A stretch of 64,000 nt of DNA from Flaccisagitta enflata (GCA_965153355.1 OZ231127.1:62682001-62746000); one strand, 5' to 3'; shown: positions 1-15,577, counted from the first letter of the stretch. The notes: generated by a model from the letters alone, not told the origin. Numbers and translations: made by a program.

Positions 1-240
1 CTTTACGTAAGCTGACAATTTGTTTTCAAATCGATTGGGCGTTTCCTTCCAATCCGCGGGATTTTGTATTGGCAGCGCTGTTGTCGCGATTCCATAAAAA
101 TCAGTCAAAAGCTGAGAAAGGTGGAACTTGAAAGATCGTCGGATTTGACAACGTCAGTGACAGTGCTTTCTTACTTTTTTTTTCATTTTCAATCAAAGGG
201 TTTGAAATTGGCGAAGAAAATCAAAGGGGGAAAAACAGAA

Positions 241-377
241 ACAAGGCCGGATACACGGCCAATACCAGTCGCGAACGGGTGGGCAGGGGCGGAAATGCTC
301 GTTTTCGCACTTTCTCAACTCGATGACCTCTACGGCCGGACCAACCGACGGACCGACGGACGGACAAAGCCTAAAAA
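241..377 (+). mobile_element. Family A (DINE/Helentron-like) copy, 3' hairpin lost
   Basis: It has the head ACAAGGCCGGATACACGGCC (hairpin GGCC...GGCC), the AGTCGCG subterminal motif, GGGTGGGCAGGGGC, and the GACC/GACG tetranucleotide core, then ACAAAGCCTAAAAA without the 3' stem. Confidence 0.7.
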
Positions 378-399
378 CGAAAATTGGGGGGAAAATATA

Positions 400-587
400 T
401 TTTTTGGCAGTACCAAATCATAAATACTGATTAGTAAAACACAATTTAACACTACTTAAACCTTAACTACACTGTTTTATAGCCTTATAGGTCTTAAACG
501 GGACACGACGCACCGCAGGGAAGAAAATCAAAGGCGCGGGTGGGGGGGGGAGAAATCAACAGCGACTCAATTATATACATCCCTGAA
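400..587 (+). mobile_element. Family C interspersed repeat, copy 1
   Basis: TTTGGCAGTACCAAATCATAA, AAACACAATTTA, GGGAAGAAAATCAAAGGCG, a GGGGGGGGGG run and CTCAATTATATACA occur in the same order as at 30148-30345. Confidence 0.6.
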
Positions 588-957
588 TCGAGCAGAAACA
601 GCTTAACCTGGAAGGATCTTCTGCTATCAATTCCATGTGGTCCAATTAGTTCCCGAATGTTATAACGGCTAAAGGCAGAAATACAAGGAAGTACTTTAAA
701 TATTGTCCTAATGAACAGGTTTGAGATGGTAAACAACTAAACATCCCAGATTCAGCGCAAGATACCTGTAGAAAACTGAAAAAAAAATCCTTGTGAACGA
801 AAAATGGAGAAACTTAATCTTTTTTCTTTGGGCTGTAATTAAACTTTTCCAAGCCAACTTATTCGCGTGCCAGAGGAGGGGGGGGGGTCGGGCAAAGCAG
901 GGATGAGCTATGTTTTTTCTCAAATTTTGTTTCACAACTGTTGCTGCGAAGTTGAAT

Positions 958-1160
958 TTAATCGCGTGCACACGACTTTTTAACCATGACGGTCGGTCGG
1001 TCAGCTGGCTGGTTGGTCAGTCCCTAATGCTTCTAGCTTGTTTGCCGTTTACGGGCGTTTTTGCGTCACTCCTCCTGCCCTAGTGCTTGATTAACCTTTT
1101 TGATCACTGCCCCTGCTCACCCGCACGCGACTAAGGTAGCCGTGTATCCGGCCTTGTTGA
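958..1160 (-). mobile_element. Family A copy
   Basis: The 3' stem region ATCGCGTGCACACGACT (961-977) is followed by a GTCGGTCGGTC core. The subterminal motif GCACGCGACT (1123-1132) is complementary to the stem arm. The head ends GTGTATCCGGCCTTGTT. Confidence 0.75.
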
Positions 1161-1384
1161 AAAACGAACTTTTACTATAACTTATAGTACAATTATAGTA
1201 TGAGTTCGTTAAGGGTATAGGGTGGCAGTATGTGTTCGGTTAGGGTATAGGGTGGCAGCATATGCTATAAGTTATAGCATATATGCAGCCAATGCATGAT
1301 CTTTAATACATACAAGATATGTAATACGTATAAGAAGGGACTCATTAAAAATGCTTTCAACTAACGATTTCGGTTACAAGATTT

Positions 1385-1600
1385 TTAGTCGCGTGCACGC
1401 GACTCTATGACCTACTCTGTCCATCTGTCGGTCTGTCCGTTGGTCGGTCCTTTGGTCCGTCACGCTTAGCTTTTATCAAGATAGGGAATATCTAGATGAT
1501 ATCTAGATAATGCGCCCAATGCGAAACCCCTTTAGTCCTCTTACATTTTGTCTTTTAGTGTTGACGACCGCACGCGACTTGGAGGTGTTGCCCTTGTTGT
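1385..1600 (-). mobile_element. Family A copy, perfect palindromic 3' stem
   Basis: AGTCGCGTGCACGCGACT (1387-1404) is a perfect 18-nt palindrome. GCACGCGACT at 1570-1579 repeats its right arm near the other end. The core is GTC-rich. The head is of the GGTGTTGCCCTTGTT type. Confidence 0.75.
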
Positions 1601-2001
1601 TACATGTCCGATTGATATTGAAACTGATATTTGCATAAAAACATGAAAAAAAGATTTTCATTCCATAAACAAAAATGATAAGTTGATTGGTCTAGCAGAT
1701 GAAAAAAAATCCACGTAATCACATTAAAACATGGAAACGTAATTTGTTAAAAGAGAAAGCGAGAAATCGATCTCCTCCTTTTTCTTGTTCTATTGTAAAT
1801 CCCGTTGATGATAATAATGTAGAAATCCAATAAGGCAACATAAAGGTTATCTTACCTTCCATATGTGGATCCAGAAGAAGTTCTCTTTAAACAAAAATCA
1901 ATCTTTTACGTGCCGAGTGCAACCCACTCTCGATATATGCGTACCTGCGTTTGCCTGGTTCATAAAAACAGAAACAAAAAATCAAAAAAAAAAAAACAAA
2001 A

Positions 2002-2388
<387 letters not shown>

Positions 2389-2703
2389 AAACAACAACAT
2401 AACCAATCAAGTCAATATTTGCGACATGGGGTCGGCGATCGGGAGAGGATTTCTATCAACGATTCTTCGGTTGCTAACTCGAGAAAATGAGCTTCATTTA
2501 AATTTTCCCCTCAATGTCTGAATATTCAATCTCCTCATTTCTAAGGAGAAAACTATCTTTTTTCCTTAACTATTTTTTTTTCCTTTACTGTTCTTTTTTC
2601 TTTTTCTTTTTTCTTCTCTTGATTTTTCTCCTTTCCTCCACTCTCTTACGTCATTTCTGTCTCACTGCCTCTGTCTCTGTCACTGACACTATCTTTCTGT
2701 GCA

Positions 2704-2738
<35 letters not shown>

Positions 2739-2759
2739 TTCAGTATGTCTGTCAGTGTG

Positions 2760-2924
<165 letters not shown>

Positions 2925-3002
2925 TTTACGACATCGGGAAATTGTCTTTGGCACAAGCGAAATTCAAACAGTCACTCCCTCTTTCCAATTTCCTTTTTTC
3001 CT

Positions 3003-3160
3003 ATATTGTCTCTGTTAGTCTGTCAGTCTGTCAGTCTGTCAGTCTATCAGTCTGTCAGTCTGTCAGTCTGTCAGTCTACCAGTCTGTCAGTCTATCAGTC
3101 TGTCAGTCTGTCAGTCTGTCTGTCTGTTCATCTGTCCGTCTTTGTGTCTGTCTGTCCTTT
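3003..3160 (+). repeat. (GTCTGTCA)n imperfect repeat
   Basis: Repeated AGTCTGTC/AGTCTATC octamers, followed by TCTG units. Confidence 0.85.
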
Positions 3161-3227
3161 ATTCTCTCCCTCCATGTATCTGTCGGTTTGTGTAATGTGC
3201 ATGTCCCAGAAAATCACACACACGCAC

Positions 3228-3248
3228 GCACTCACGCACGCGCGCACG

Positions 3249-3326
<78 letters not shown>
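3228..3326 (+). repeat. (AC)n tract
   Basis: Pure AC from about 3252, preceded by CGCACGCACTCACGC-type interruptions. Confidence 0.95.
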
Positions 3327-3329
<3 letters not shown>

Positions 3330-3465
3330 TTTCACACACTTAATTCTCAAGAATCAGATTTGTTCACTGAATGCCATCATCTTAAGAAATCCTTTTCTTT
3401 CGGTCAAGAGGGCAAAAGTAATAATCATCGGACTGAGTCAACAATTGCTAAGGCAGACTGTCGAT

Positions 3466-3933
3466 AGAGAAAAAAAAGAAAGAAAAAAGATAGCAGAAAA
3501 TAAAGAACTACCCGTTCAGTTCACGCTTTCTTTGGTTTCGTTACATTTCCTGTCACGCTGGGTTGTAACCGTTTCGGTTCTCCTTTGTACGACCGTGGTA
3601 CATGTTTCGTTGATGTTGCCGAGGATTATAATTACAGGAACTCTGTGACACAACTAGCTGCAATTGTACTCGGGGATATTGCCCGTACGAAGGAGTAGCT
3701 ATGTGCCCACATATTTGTTTAGTCTCTTATTTCGTCGGTTTAACAATTTGTGATCTGATGAGCTGTGATAACATCGTTTGACACGATTGTAATACTCATA
3801 GGAGTGAGATTACATCTCCAAAACATGAATTTTATTTACTTTGAGCTCAGATCTCCGACATCAACATGAACATACCCGTCTGGTAAGTCACACAGTTGAG
3901 AAACGACAAAAACGTCCTTCTTGAGCTTTAGGG
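3466..3933. other. No gene seen
   Basis: Unique-looking sequence with only short, featureless frames. Confidence 0.5.
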
Positions 3934-4131
<198 letters not shown>

Positions 4132-4341
4132 GGGAATGATGTCACTGTTAACGTTCAACCCCTTTAAGAAGGAAGAATCAATGTGTTTTGTCAGGATCTC
4201 AGATGGTTGTTGTCGAGTATTTGCCCTGCTCAGTAATCCTAAGTGCGCAACTTGGTGTGATTTGGTTTTTAAACAGCACGACCATCATCATATCCACTGG
4301 AAACACAAACAACGAGCACAGGAATATTCCGAACAATGGAA

Positions 4342-4927
4342 AATAGTCGCAAAAGCGTTAGATGGTCAGCGGTACCCGTGCCCTGCCTAAGTAGGTTTGG
4401 GTGAAGTTGAGGGGGGAGCAGGGCAGCGGCCCCGAAGGGGTCGATGACCTATGCTTTCACACATATGGGGGATTTTCTCCTTCTTCTCCTCCGTCCCTCC
4501 CCCTCATATCCCAGTCTCGAGGCCCAAATTCCAGTCTCGAGGTCCAAATCCCAGTCTTGAGGCCCAAATCCCAGCCTCAAGGTCCAAATCCTAGCCTCAC
4601 GGCCCAAATCCTAGCCTGGAGGCTGAGATTTGGGCCTCAAGACCAGGATCTGGGCCTCTTGGCTGAGATTTTGACGTTGAGGCTGAGATTTGGGCTTCAA
4701 GACTGAAATCTGGGCCTCCATGCTAGGATTTAGGCCTTGAGGCTAGGATTTGGGCCTTGAGGCTGGGATTTGGGCCTCAAGACTGGGATTTGGGCCTCGA
4801 GACTGGAATTTGGGCCTCGAGACTGGGATATGAGGGGGGGAACGTAGGAGGAGAAGGAGAAGAAGAAGGAGAAAATCCCCCATATGTGTGAAAGCATAGG
4901 TCATCGACCCCTTCGGGGCCGCTGCCC
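4342..4927 (+). mobile_element. Family B palindromic element B1
   Basis: A head segment (GATGGTCAGCGGTACCCG) is followed by terminal inverted repeats of about 67 bp. The left starts at 4421 (GGGCAGCGGCCCCGAAGGGG) and the right ends at 4927 (CCCCTTCGGGGCCGCTGCCC). They enclose tandem GAGGCCCAAATYCCAG units that themselves switch orientation near the middle, so the whole 507 bp is an imperfect palindrome. No coding capacity. Confidence 0.75.
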
Positions 4928-4929
4928 AA

Positions 4930-5974
4930 AAGCGCATCACCCATGCAAGTGGGTGATGATGATGAGGATATAACAAATTCAGTGGAGACGGGGTTTATGG
5001 GATTCCTGGGGACTCGGTATTTTCGCTTCTTAAATCCGAAATCCCTTAAATTGAATTCATTGTTATACAAGGAATTTCCTTTCTTAGATACAAAAGATTA
5101 ACGCAACAACAATATCTCTTTGCCTGAAGTATATTAATCAATACTGATATATCAATTCTAAAGCGGGAAATCCATGCTAAAAGAAATACTTAATCATTCA
5201 TTAAAAAAATTTGTCATATAAATCCTCTCACAATTTTTTTTTAATCCATGATGTTTATTCAGAATTTCCCCTGATTTAAGGGATATCTTTTAAAGCTTGT
5301 CTCATAAATCCAAATATAGGGAAGTCAACTTGGCCGAGCTCCTTTAAGAAGCGATCAAAAAAGCAATGTTTTAATTTCCTTGTTGCATTTCAGAGAGTCC
5401 CACGGAAGTTGTAAGCAAAAATAATGTTACAATCAATGATTTTGTATCACATATTGCAGCAATCATCATGGGGTTGATCTTTTTTCCCGAAAAAATTGAG
5501 TGACAAATCACTAAGAAAGTGATATCCTAAATATAAGGCTATAAAAGCCAAATCAGGTCCAGGTAAGGTAAGGTAAGCTACCTGCTGAATCCCCAAAGTC
5601 TGCTGATTTAAAATCTATTTTCATTTTTGTTCTGTGACCACGCCCTGAGACGCCATGAGCAAAGAAACAGCATATGACATTTATATAGAAAATAAAAGAA
5701 GATCTCTGAAAAGAGTTTCATTCAGAATGAATGAAACAAGCTGTCCCTTGAAAACGCGACAGAAATGTTCTGAGACACTTTTATGAACTTATATTAATTG
5801 TATAACCCCTATTCGCGAAAACCTTATCATATGATACATCAAATGAAAGCTGAGACTATTCTCTGGCTAATGATGATCAAAACAACAAGTTTTGAGAAAA
5901 TATAAGTTTTTGATTTACGTTTCTACCAAATATCCCTTAAATAGAGGTTCCACTAAGGTAGGATTCCACTCAAT
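4930..5974. other. No gene seen
   Basis: AT-rich, unique-looking; short GATGAT and GGTAAGGTAAGGTAAG runs only. Confidence 0.55.
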
Positions 5975-6095
5975 AAGGTTTTGATCACCAGCCCTTCGGT
6001 TAGCCCTTCGGTCTGTCCTTTGGTCCGTCAGTTTGTCAAGTTTGTTGATTACGGACGGATTTTGCCTCATTGCTCCTGGCAACCCACTAGGTCGA
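5975..6095 (-). mobile_element. Degenerate family A fragment
   Basis: A (GTCY)n-like core (CGGTCTGTCCTTTGGTCCGTC) followed by TGCTCCTGGCAACCCAC, matching the family's TGCTCCTGCCC segment. Neither hairpin is recognisable. Confidence 0.4.
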
Positions 6096-6591
6096 CCTGG
6101 TACTCAGATTGTATATTCGATATGAACAATATGAACAAAATGGCTCACTTTTTATTTGTATGTGTATTTTAAAGTGTATCTGTGAATGTTCCCTTAATTT
6201 ATTGTATTTCAACTTGTGTGACACTTTGATCGCACAGCTCATTTACAATTTTATTGTAAAAGTGTTCTTAACACCATTGAGCAATAAATCCAATCCAAAA
6301 AAATCTCTTGTTGATCGTGCTGTTGAAGTTACTTCCATCGGCGCTGACTTGAACGACAAAGGGCTTTTTTGGGCATTTTGTTACTTGTACAAAATTAGAC
6401 TTTGAGACTGTTAAAAACTTATCAATCTTAATTGTGGACTGAGGGGTCGTGATCGTGCCTTTTTAAAGATAGAAGGGGCTTTCCAGTGGAAATGAATGAA
6501 TAAATAAATGAAATACAGACGAAGACGTTGATAAATTACACCTGTCCACTTGTTTCGCGGGAGGAGTACCGAAGAGTAAAAAGCAAAAGGG

Positions 6592-6617
6592 AGAGAGAGA
6601 GAGAGCAGAGAGACAGA

Positions 6618-6687
<70 letters not shown>

Positions 6688-6705
6688 TACACACGGACAA
6701 TGACA
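6592..6705 (+). repeat. (GA)n then (AC)n compound tract
   Basis: A short GAGA run, then AC repeats interrupted by TTAC and TATA. Confidence 0.9.
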
Positions 6706-7077
6706 GACAGACTGAGTAATTTGGAAAAAAGTCGAAGAGACGAAGTCCCTTCGGTCTTTTTGAGTCCTGCAGAGAAAAACGGATTTCCCTTTGTTTTCTG
6801 AGGCGTTTGAGCAAGTTGATGCATTTTGGGGGCAGAATGGGACTACGATGAAATTAATAGCTAAGACAGAGCTAATTCTCCTCTTTCAGATGACGCCAAG
6901 CAGAATTCCGTGCAATAGATAGTTTTGGAGCTATGATTTTTTAAATCTTTTTATATTTTTTTGCATTTTCACATTTTTCCCAAAAACGAGGAATCGAGTC
7001 AGTTGAAGTCTATATGAACTTTGAAATGTTTCAGGTGATGATTGTGCATCCTGGCAGCACAGTCTCTCTCTCATTTC

Positions 7078-7262
7078 AACTCTGGACGCTATGAGAGGTT
7101 TTGCCCGTCAGTCCATCCATTGGTCTGTTGGTCCGTCTCTCCGTCCGAGCCGTCTAGATGCTTGTGTGTGGGGGTTGAGGTTGGGGTGTGGATGGGGGTT
7201 GGATGCCTGTCCACCTCTCTGCAACAATATTGTAACCCTGTGTTACATAAGGGAAGTGGAGA
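7078..7262 (-). mobile_element. Family A copy, GTGAC-head subtype
   Basis: The core is GTCCATCCATTGGTCTGTTGGTCCGTC in pieces. The head end carries GTAACCCTGTGTTAC (7232-7246), a hairpin equivalent to GTGAC...GTCAC in sister copies but with a compensated base pair. The 3' stem is worn. Confidence 0.6.
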
Positions 7263-7345
7263 GAGAGAGAGAGAGAAGGGGAGAGAGAAAATGAGAATGG
7301 GAGAGAGAAAGAGAGAAGAAAGAGAGAAAGAGACGGGCAAACAAA
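7258..7345 (+). repeat. Impure GA-rich tract
   Basis: GAGAGAGA, GAGAGAAAGAGAGAAG-type purine run following a family A copy. Confidence 0.8.
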
Positions 7346-7966
7346 GAGAAACACATATAGATAGTGGAACAAACCAAAAAGATGCCCAGAGAAAAAAAAG
7401 CAATCAACCAGACAAAACACAATCACAAGGAATTCCAAAACTTACGACTTTTTACGACTTTTTTCCTACGGCGAGAGCCGCTTTTATTGGTAAACAAAGG
7501 TAGCGGCAAATACTAGTTTCTTATCAGTTTTGCTTTGAGTAACAAAATGTCTTCTCAGATAGATAGGAGGTTTCAACGTCTTATTTCTTGGTCTCTAATA
7601 CAACGCCAATCACTTGTTGTACATTTTCATGGTTGGTTTCAACATCATTGAGTCATTGGCATCGCAAATGAAACGCAAGTGAGGATAAGGCATTGGTTGG
7701 GGAATGATCGAAAACTACGATCAAGGAGTGTAGAGTTACCTTGCCATTATGCTGAACAATCTTGCTAAAATGCTTAGAAAATCCCTATTCAGGTTGAACC
7801 CCACAGATGTGATATTAGTTATTTGATACATTCAAAAGATTCTTTGATATATTTCATAACAGTAACTCAACCAATCTCTTTTTTGTCGATATATTTAATC
7901 ATTATGCTCCAGATAGTACACAGACAGAAACTGGGAGACTGAGAGAAACAGAGAGAGACGGAGAAA

Positions 7967-8285
7967 CAAGGCCAAGTTAAGGCCAATTAGTGCACCTCGC
8001 TTGATTAAGAATTTGGGAATGAACGTTTTTGATGAATGAATGAATGAATGAATGAATGAATGAATGAATGAATGAATGAATGAATGAATGAATGAATGAA
8101 TGAATGAATGAATGAATGAATGAAAATGAATTTGGTAAGGCATGAAAGGTGATAGGAATGAAGAAACACGTCAGAATCAGCCGTTTTGCGCATTTCAAAC
8201 TTTTGCGTGACCGACCGACCGGCCGACCGACCAACGGACATGACCTCTTATACTTTTATAGAAGCGCAAGGACACACTTAAAAAG
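7967..8285 (+). mobile_element. Family A-like copy with a (TGAA)n array in its core
   Basis: The head ACAAGGCCAAGTTAAGGCC (hairpin GGCC...GGCC) and the tail core GACCGACCGACCGGCCGACC with CTCTTATA flank a (TGAA)n array at 8033-8123. The 3' stem is not clear. Confidence 0.5.
8033..8123 (+). repeat. (TGAA)n tract
   Basis: About 22 TGAA units in the core of a family A-like element. Confidence 0.95.
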
Positions 8286-8765
8286 GAGAAAAAAGGAAAC
8301 TGAGCAAGAGACGGAGAAGAAGAGCGTGAGGGGTGGGTAGGGGCGTCCAACCCCTATATTGTCATACACAAAAAAGCGCGTTCTCCCACTTTTCGACCTG
8401 CGCTTACAGACAGACGATCAAAGCCTCTCATAGAGTTTCGTATCCGCAACTAATATGACGAACAGTCTAGATGTCACGTGGTACTGGTTTAGGCGAACTA
8501 TGGTACATAGTCTTTCTTTGTCTCCCGGCCCCGCATTATTCTTTTGTGTTTCTCTCTCTTTCTACAGTCTACACTGGCGCAGGCTTCTCTTCTTCCATTT
8601 TTCTTAAAGCCAATTTCTTATTTTTCTGCATTAGTCTTCAGAAATCTTCTTTTATGTTTTTTTTTTCTTTAGTTTTACTTTTGGATGTAACTGCGTAACA
8701 CAAAGCACGTGACTATTACCCAGTTTACCCTGTTACTTCTTGTTGTTGTCGATTCTGCTTGGGTT

Positions 8766-8922
8766 TTTAGTCGCGGACATGCGACTCTACACCTTGGTCT
8801 GTCGGTCGGTCCATCCGTCGGTCGGTCGGTCGGTCGGTCACATTTTTGAATTCTGAGCGATTTTCACATTACTGCTCCTGCCCAACCGTCCGCGACTGGA
8901 TTGCCGTATATCCGGCCTTGTT
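8766..8922 (-). mobile_element. Family A copy, complete
   Basis: 3' stem AGTCGCGGACATGCGACT (8769-8786); core (GGTC)n; subterminal motif GTCCGCGACT (8888-8897), exactly complementary to AGTCGCGGAC of the stem; head TATATCCGGCCTTGTT. Confidence 0.8.
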
Positions 8923-8991
8923 CTTGAGCTTGCTGCTTTTAATGAATGGCGATGAAAAAAAATGATCATGACGTGACTAAAATGAAAGAAA

Positions 8992-9203
8992 ACAAGGCCA
9001 AGTAGGCCAACCATGCCTCCTCTTTGAATGACTGGTTTTTGTGGATGAATGTTTTTGTTTTTTTTACTGGGTAAGGCCCACTTTTCTGTAGAAAAAGACC
9101 ATGATTTCGATGTTTTCAATGAATGCGTTATCAATCGACTTCCCCACTGACCAACCGACCGACAGACACAGCCTATTTCAGTGATGCGGGGACGCATATA
9201 AAA
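8992..9203 (+). mobile_element. Family A copy, ATGCG stem subtype
   Basis: Head ACAAGGCCAAGTAGGCC (hairpin GGCC...GGCC), core CCAACCGACCGACAGACA, and 3' stem ATGCGGGGACGCAT (9184-9197) followed by ATAAAAA. A different stem sequence, but still self-complementary. Confidence 0.65.
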
Positions 9204-9212
9204 ACAAATTAC

Positions 9213-10448
<1,236 letters not shown>

Positions 10449-11673
10449 ACATTATTTTAGAGAAACTCCTTAAAAACAAGACTGCGTTCATCTCGCACTG
10501 ATGAGCGTGTTGTATTATTGCCACAGGCTGAACGCCGCTGCCGGCGTCTTCTTATTTTTCATTTCTAATTGCAATAGGAATCTACCGCGGTGCACAAAGA
10601 TCCCTCAAAGCGCAGAAACCCGACTCTGATATTTCAACTCATCTAACTTCCCCAGTCCCCACACCGTTCATCCTCTCTGGGACCTTTTGGAGGGTTGACG
10701 GGACCCTCTTCCATGTAATTCAATTTGGTTCTAAAATCTACGTACTATCTAGGAAATGGGAATACGGCTGCCTGAAAAGAAGCATGATATCTTAAATCGT
10801 ATTACTCCTAAGCGAATGAAGCGACTATAAGCAGAATAGTCTCAATCTCAAAAGTTGTTTGTTCACTCTTTCAGCGCCGATAGCACTGCACTGTATGGGG
10901 AGGTTTTGTACTGTCGTCGTTGTATACTCTTCAAAGGGTATTGGTTTACAGCTTTGCTTAACATGGGCTGCACAATACAGTCATGCTTGGATAAATTGCA
11001 ACTGGATTCTTGAGCCTATTACTCAGTCAAAAATCAGAAAAACCTAGCAAAATCATAGATGAAATTGAAGCTTTTCAAAATATGAAGAGATTGAGACCAA
11101 GTAGAGCAAATTTTGTTGATGGATTTAGATGGAATGCTGTTTTAAAGGGAAGGACTAAAAAATGGGGAGGGAAATTTATCATAATTGAGCGTTTTTTCTT
11201 TTTGTGATATTTTTCTTCAAACCTTTGTTATTTCTAAACGAATGAAGCGACAATGACCAGCAACATCGCATTTGGAAGATTTTTTGCAGAGCTTTCTAAT
11301 GGTCATGGATATTTTATGGTTTGGGCCCATAATTTGACCAAAACTAGAAGAACAAGTAGAGATTAACATGCAATATCAGTGGTCTCTCTACCCAAATTAC
11401 CTCATTAGCTTTGCAACCTTAATGTCGTGCAGAATCTTGATAAGTGTTGAAAATGGCGGTGAATTAATTAAATATTGATGCTAACCTGTAAAAAAATATT
11501 CAATTTATACAGTTTGACCAATTAAGTATCGCTTAATGATTAAATAATGATCCAGTTGCAATCTATTCAAGCAGGACTGTAGTTATCACCTATGGGCTAT
11601 ACGGAGGATGTCACCGTCGGGCAACCAATGTTTTGGAGTGGCATGTCTGCGTCTCTGTGTGATACGGTGTCTG
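10449..11673. other. No gene seen
   Basis: AT-rich, short frames only; the longest (10859-11047, 11010-11207) lack any recognisable motif. Confidence 0.5.
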
Positions 11674-11801
11674 TGAAATGAAATGAAATGAAATGAAATG
11701 AAATGAAATGAAATGAAATGAAATGAAATGAAATGAAATGAAATGAAATGAAATGAAATGAAATGAAATGAAATGAAATGAAATGAAATGAAATGAAATG
11801 A
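11674..11801 (+). repeat. (GAAAT)n pentanucleotide tract
   Basis: About 25 perfect units; both strands give spurious repeats of Ser-Phe-His-Phe-Ile. Confidence 0.95.
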
Positions 11802-11875
11802 GAGGAACGAGGGTCTCTTTAAAGTTACCATGGCAACGATTTCGTGGGTGTAGGAAGAAAAAACTCTCCACATAA

Positions 11876-12031
11876 AACAAGGCCGGATACATGGCCATCA
11901 GTTGCGGACGGGTGGGCAGGGGCGAATATGCGCGTTTTCCCACTTTTCGACTCGTGCTGACGGACGTACGGACGGACGGACGGACGGACCAACGGACAAA
12001 GCCTCTTATAGAGTTGCGTGTCCGCAACTAG
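11876..12031 (+). mobile_element. Family A copy, complete (reference-like)
   Basis: Head GGCCGGATACATGGCC; subterminal GTTGCGGAC (11901-11909); GGGTGGGCAGGGGC; core GGACGGACGGACGGACC; CCTCTTATAGA; 3' stem GTTGCGTGTCCGCAAC (12013-12028). GTCCGCAAC in the stem is the exact complement of the subterminal motif. Confidence 0.85.
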
Positions 12032-12032
12032 A

Positions 12033-12137
12033 AAACAAGGCCGGATACACTGCCCAAGTCGTATGCGAGTGGGCGGGGGTAGTGATGATACAAGGCCAGG
12101 TACACTGCCCAAGTCGCGTGTGAGTGGGCGGGGGTAG
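12033..12137 (+). mobile_element. Two truncated family A heads in tandem
   Basis: ACAAGGCCGGATACACTGCCC...GAGTGGGCGGGGGTAGT and a second copy ACAAGGCCAGGTACACTGCCC... follow the complete copy directly. Element E2 is inserted just after them. Confidence 0.65.
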
Positions 12138-12145
12138 TCATGATA

Positions 12146-13090
12146 CAGGCCTTTTTTTAGAGCGTGCCCGGGAGCCCGATGCTCTCTTATTTGCTCCCGG
12201 GCACACAAGATTTGCTGGCAGAGCGCCCGGTTTGCTCTCTCAATTTTGGCTTATTTTCTACCCAAGACATGTTTGCCATTATGATCGTTCTTTTAAACAC
12301 GAGCAAGTAAACGGACATAAACGGGAAATTCTCAAAGTGAAAACCTGCATCAAACGATAGTAAATTGTTCCTTGAAAATATCAAGATTATCACATGGAAA
12401 AAAGTCAATCCCCATTTCTATTCTGATTTTTCAAATCTGCTACCTTGATTTAGTGATTACCGCCAGCGGGTATTCACCAAAGACATAAAAAACGAACATT
12501 GAGCTTCGCTGCTTCCATCTGATCTAGACGACCTCAACAACTCACAGATTGAGGATTTAAAAGCACAATTGTCTATTGACAAGTGGATGAGAATGAAATC
12601 TTTTACAGATTCTAAAGATGAAATAAGCAGTTCACAACTTGAATGAGTCCTTCAACTCTACTCACTGCTTAGTCCATTGGTTGGTCTGTCTGTCAAGTTG
12701 GTCTGTCTTTCAAGTTGTACTTTTTTGGTATTTACAGATGGTTTTTTTCCTGCCAAATGCATGGTTCGCATTTACTGCCCCTGCCCACTTAAACGCCACT
12801 TGTGTTTCCACGTATTCGGTCTTTTTTTCTAGCTTTTATTGTGCATGACGTGGTTGACTATGGAAAAGAACTCTCTTTCATTTGTTAGTTGTCTCATTCA
12901 TTCAAACGAATCATTGGCTACTTAAAGAGATGGGAGAAATATGGTGGGACAGAAAACTAAGTACACAGGCTCATTTATTAGGGAAATCAAAATTTTTTTA
13001 CCGGGCTCTCTGTTTTTCTGCCGGGCTCCTTACAATTGTAAAGAGAGAGCCCGGAATGCTCTTTCAAAAAGATTACTAAAAAAAGGCTTG
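12146..13090. mobile_element. Non-autonomous DNA transposon E2, same family as E1
   Basis: The left end CAGGCCTTTTTTTAG (12146-12160) and right end CTAAAAAAAGGCTTG (13076-13090) are inverted repeats with one mismatch. They share the pattern CARGCC-Y-TTTAG with E1. TCATGA occurs at 12138-12143 and 13092-13097, consistent with a target duplication of 6-8 bp. Subterminal GCCCGG/GAGCCCG motifs cluster at 12161-12240 and 12995-13062. There is no transposase. A degenerate minus-strand family A copy lies inside (about 12655-12835), and the element itself sits among family A heads. Confidence 0.65.
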
Positions 13091-13582
13091 GTCATGAAAC
13101 AAGACCGGATGTACATGGCAAGACAGTCGCGGACAGTTGCAGTTAGGAAGGGGCAGTAGTGTCAAAACCGCTCGCAATTCAATAATGAGATGAACCAACT
13201 AGGGTGGAAGGTGGTGGTTATGGGTGGATATAGTTGAGATAGGCCTAGGAGCTTGATAGGTGGCCAATTAGGGCCAGTGTGAGGGTGGAAGGTGGTGGTC
13301 ATGGGTGGATATAGTTGAGATAGGCCTAGGATCTTGATAGGTGGCCAATTAGGGCCAGTGTGAGGGTGGAAGATGGTGATTATGGGTGGATATAGTTGAG
13401 ATAGGCCTAGGAGCTTGGTAGGTGGCCAAATATAGCCAGTGTGAGGGTGGAAGGTGGTGGTTATAGTTAAGATAGGCCTAGGAGCTTGATAGGTGGCCAA
13501 CTATAGCCAGTGTGAGGGTGGAAGGTGGTGGTTATGGGTGGATATAGTTAAGATAGGCCTAGGAGCTTGATAGGTGGCCAAT

Positions 13583-14502
<920 letters not shown>

Positions 14503-14799
14503 GGGCCAGTGTGAGGGTGGAAGGCGATGGTTATGGGTGGATATAGTTGAGAACTTGAGATAGGCCTAAGAGCTTGATAGGTGGCCAATTATTAGGGCTA
14601 GTGTGAGCGTGGAAGGCGGTGGTTATGGGTGGATATAGTTGAGATAGGCCTAGGAGCTTGATAGGTGGCCAATTATGGCCAGTGTGCGATGGAGGGAGGG
14701 ACCAACGGAGGGACGGACCAACCGACACAGCAAGGTGTAGAGTCGCGTGTCCGCGATTGAAAAACTTATCAAACATTTGTGAATGATCAGTTCTGCATT

Positions 14800-14872
14800 A
14801 ACTGCCAGTAAACGCCAAAAACAAACCGACAGACAAAACGGACTAAAGAGTCGCGTGCTCTCGACTAAAAAT
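14800..14872 (+). mobile_element. Family A 3' fragment
   Basis: Short core ACCGACAGACAAAACGGAC and stem AGTCGCGTGCTCTCGACT (14849-14866) followed by AAAAAT; no head. Confidence 0.55.

Positions 14873-15577
<705 letters not shown>

Noticed and set aside
241-377. Family A as a tRNA-derived SINE
   Set aside because: No box A/B pair at proper spacing and no 3' simple tail beyond AAAAA; paired hairpins fit Helentron-associated elements better.
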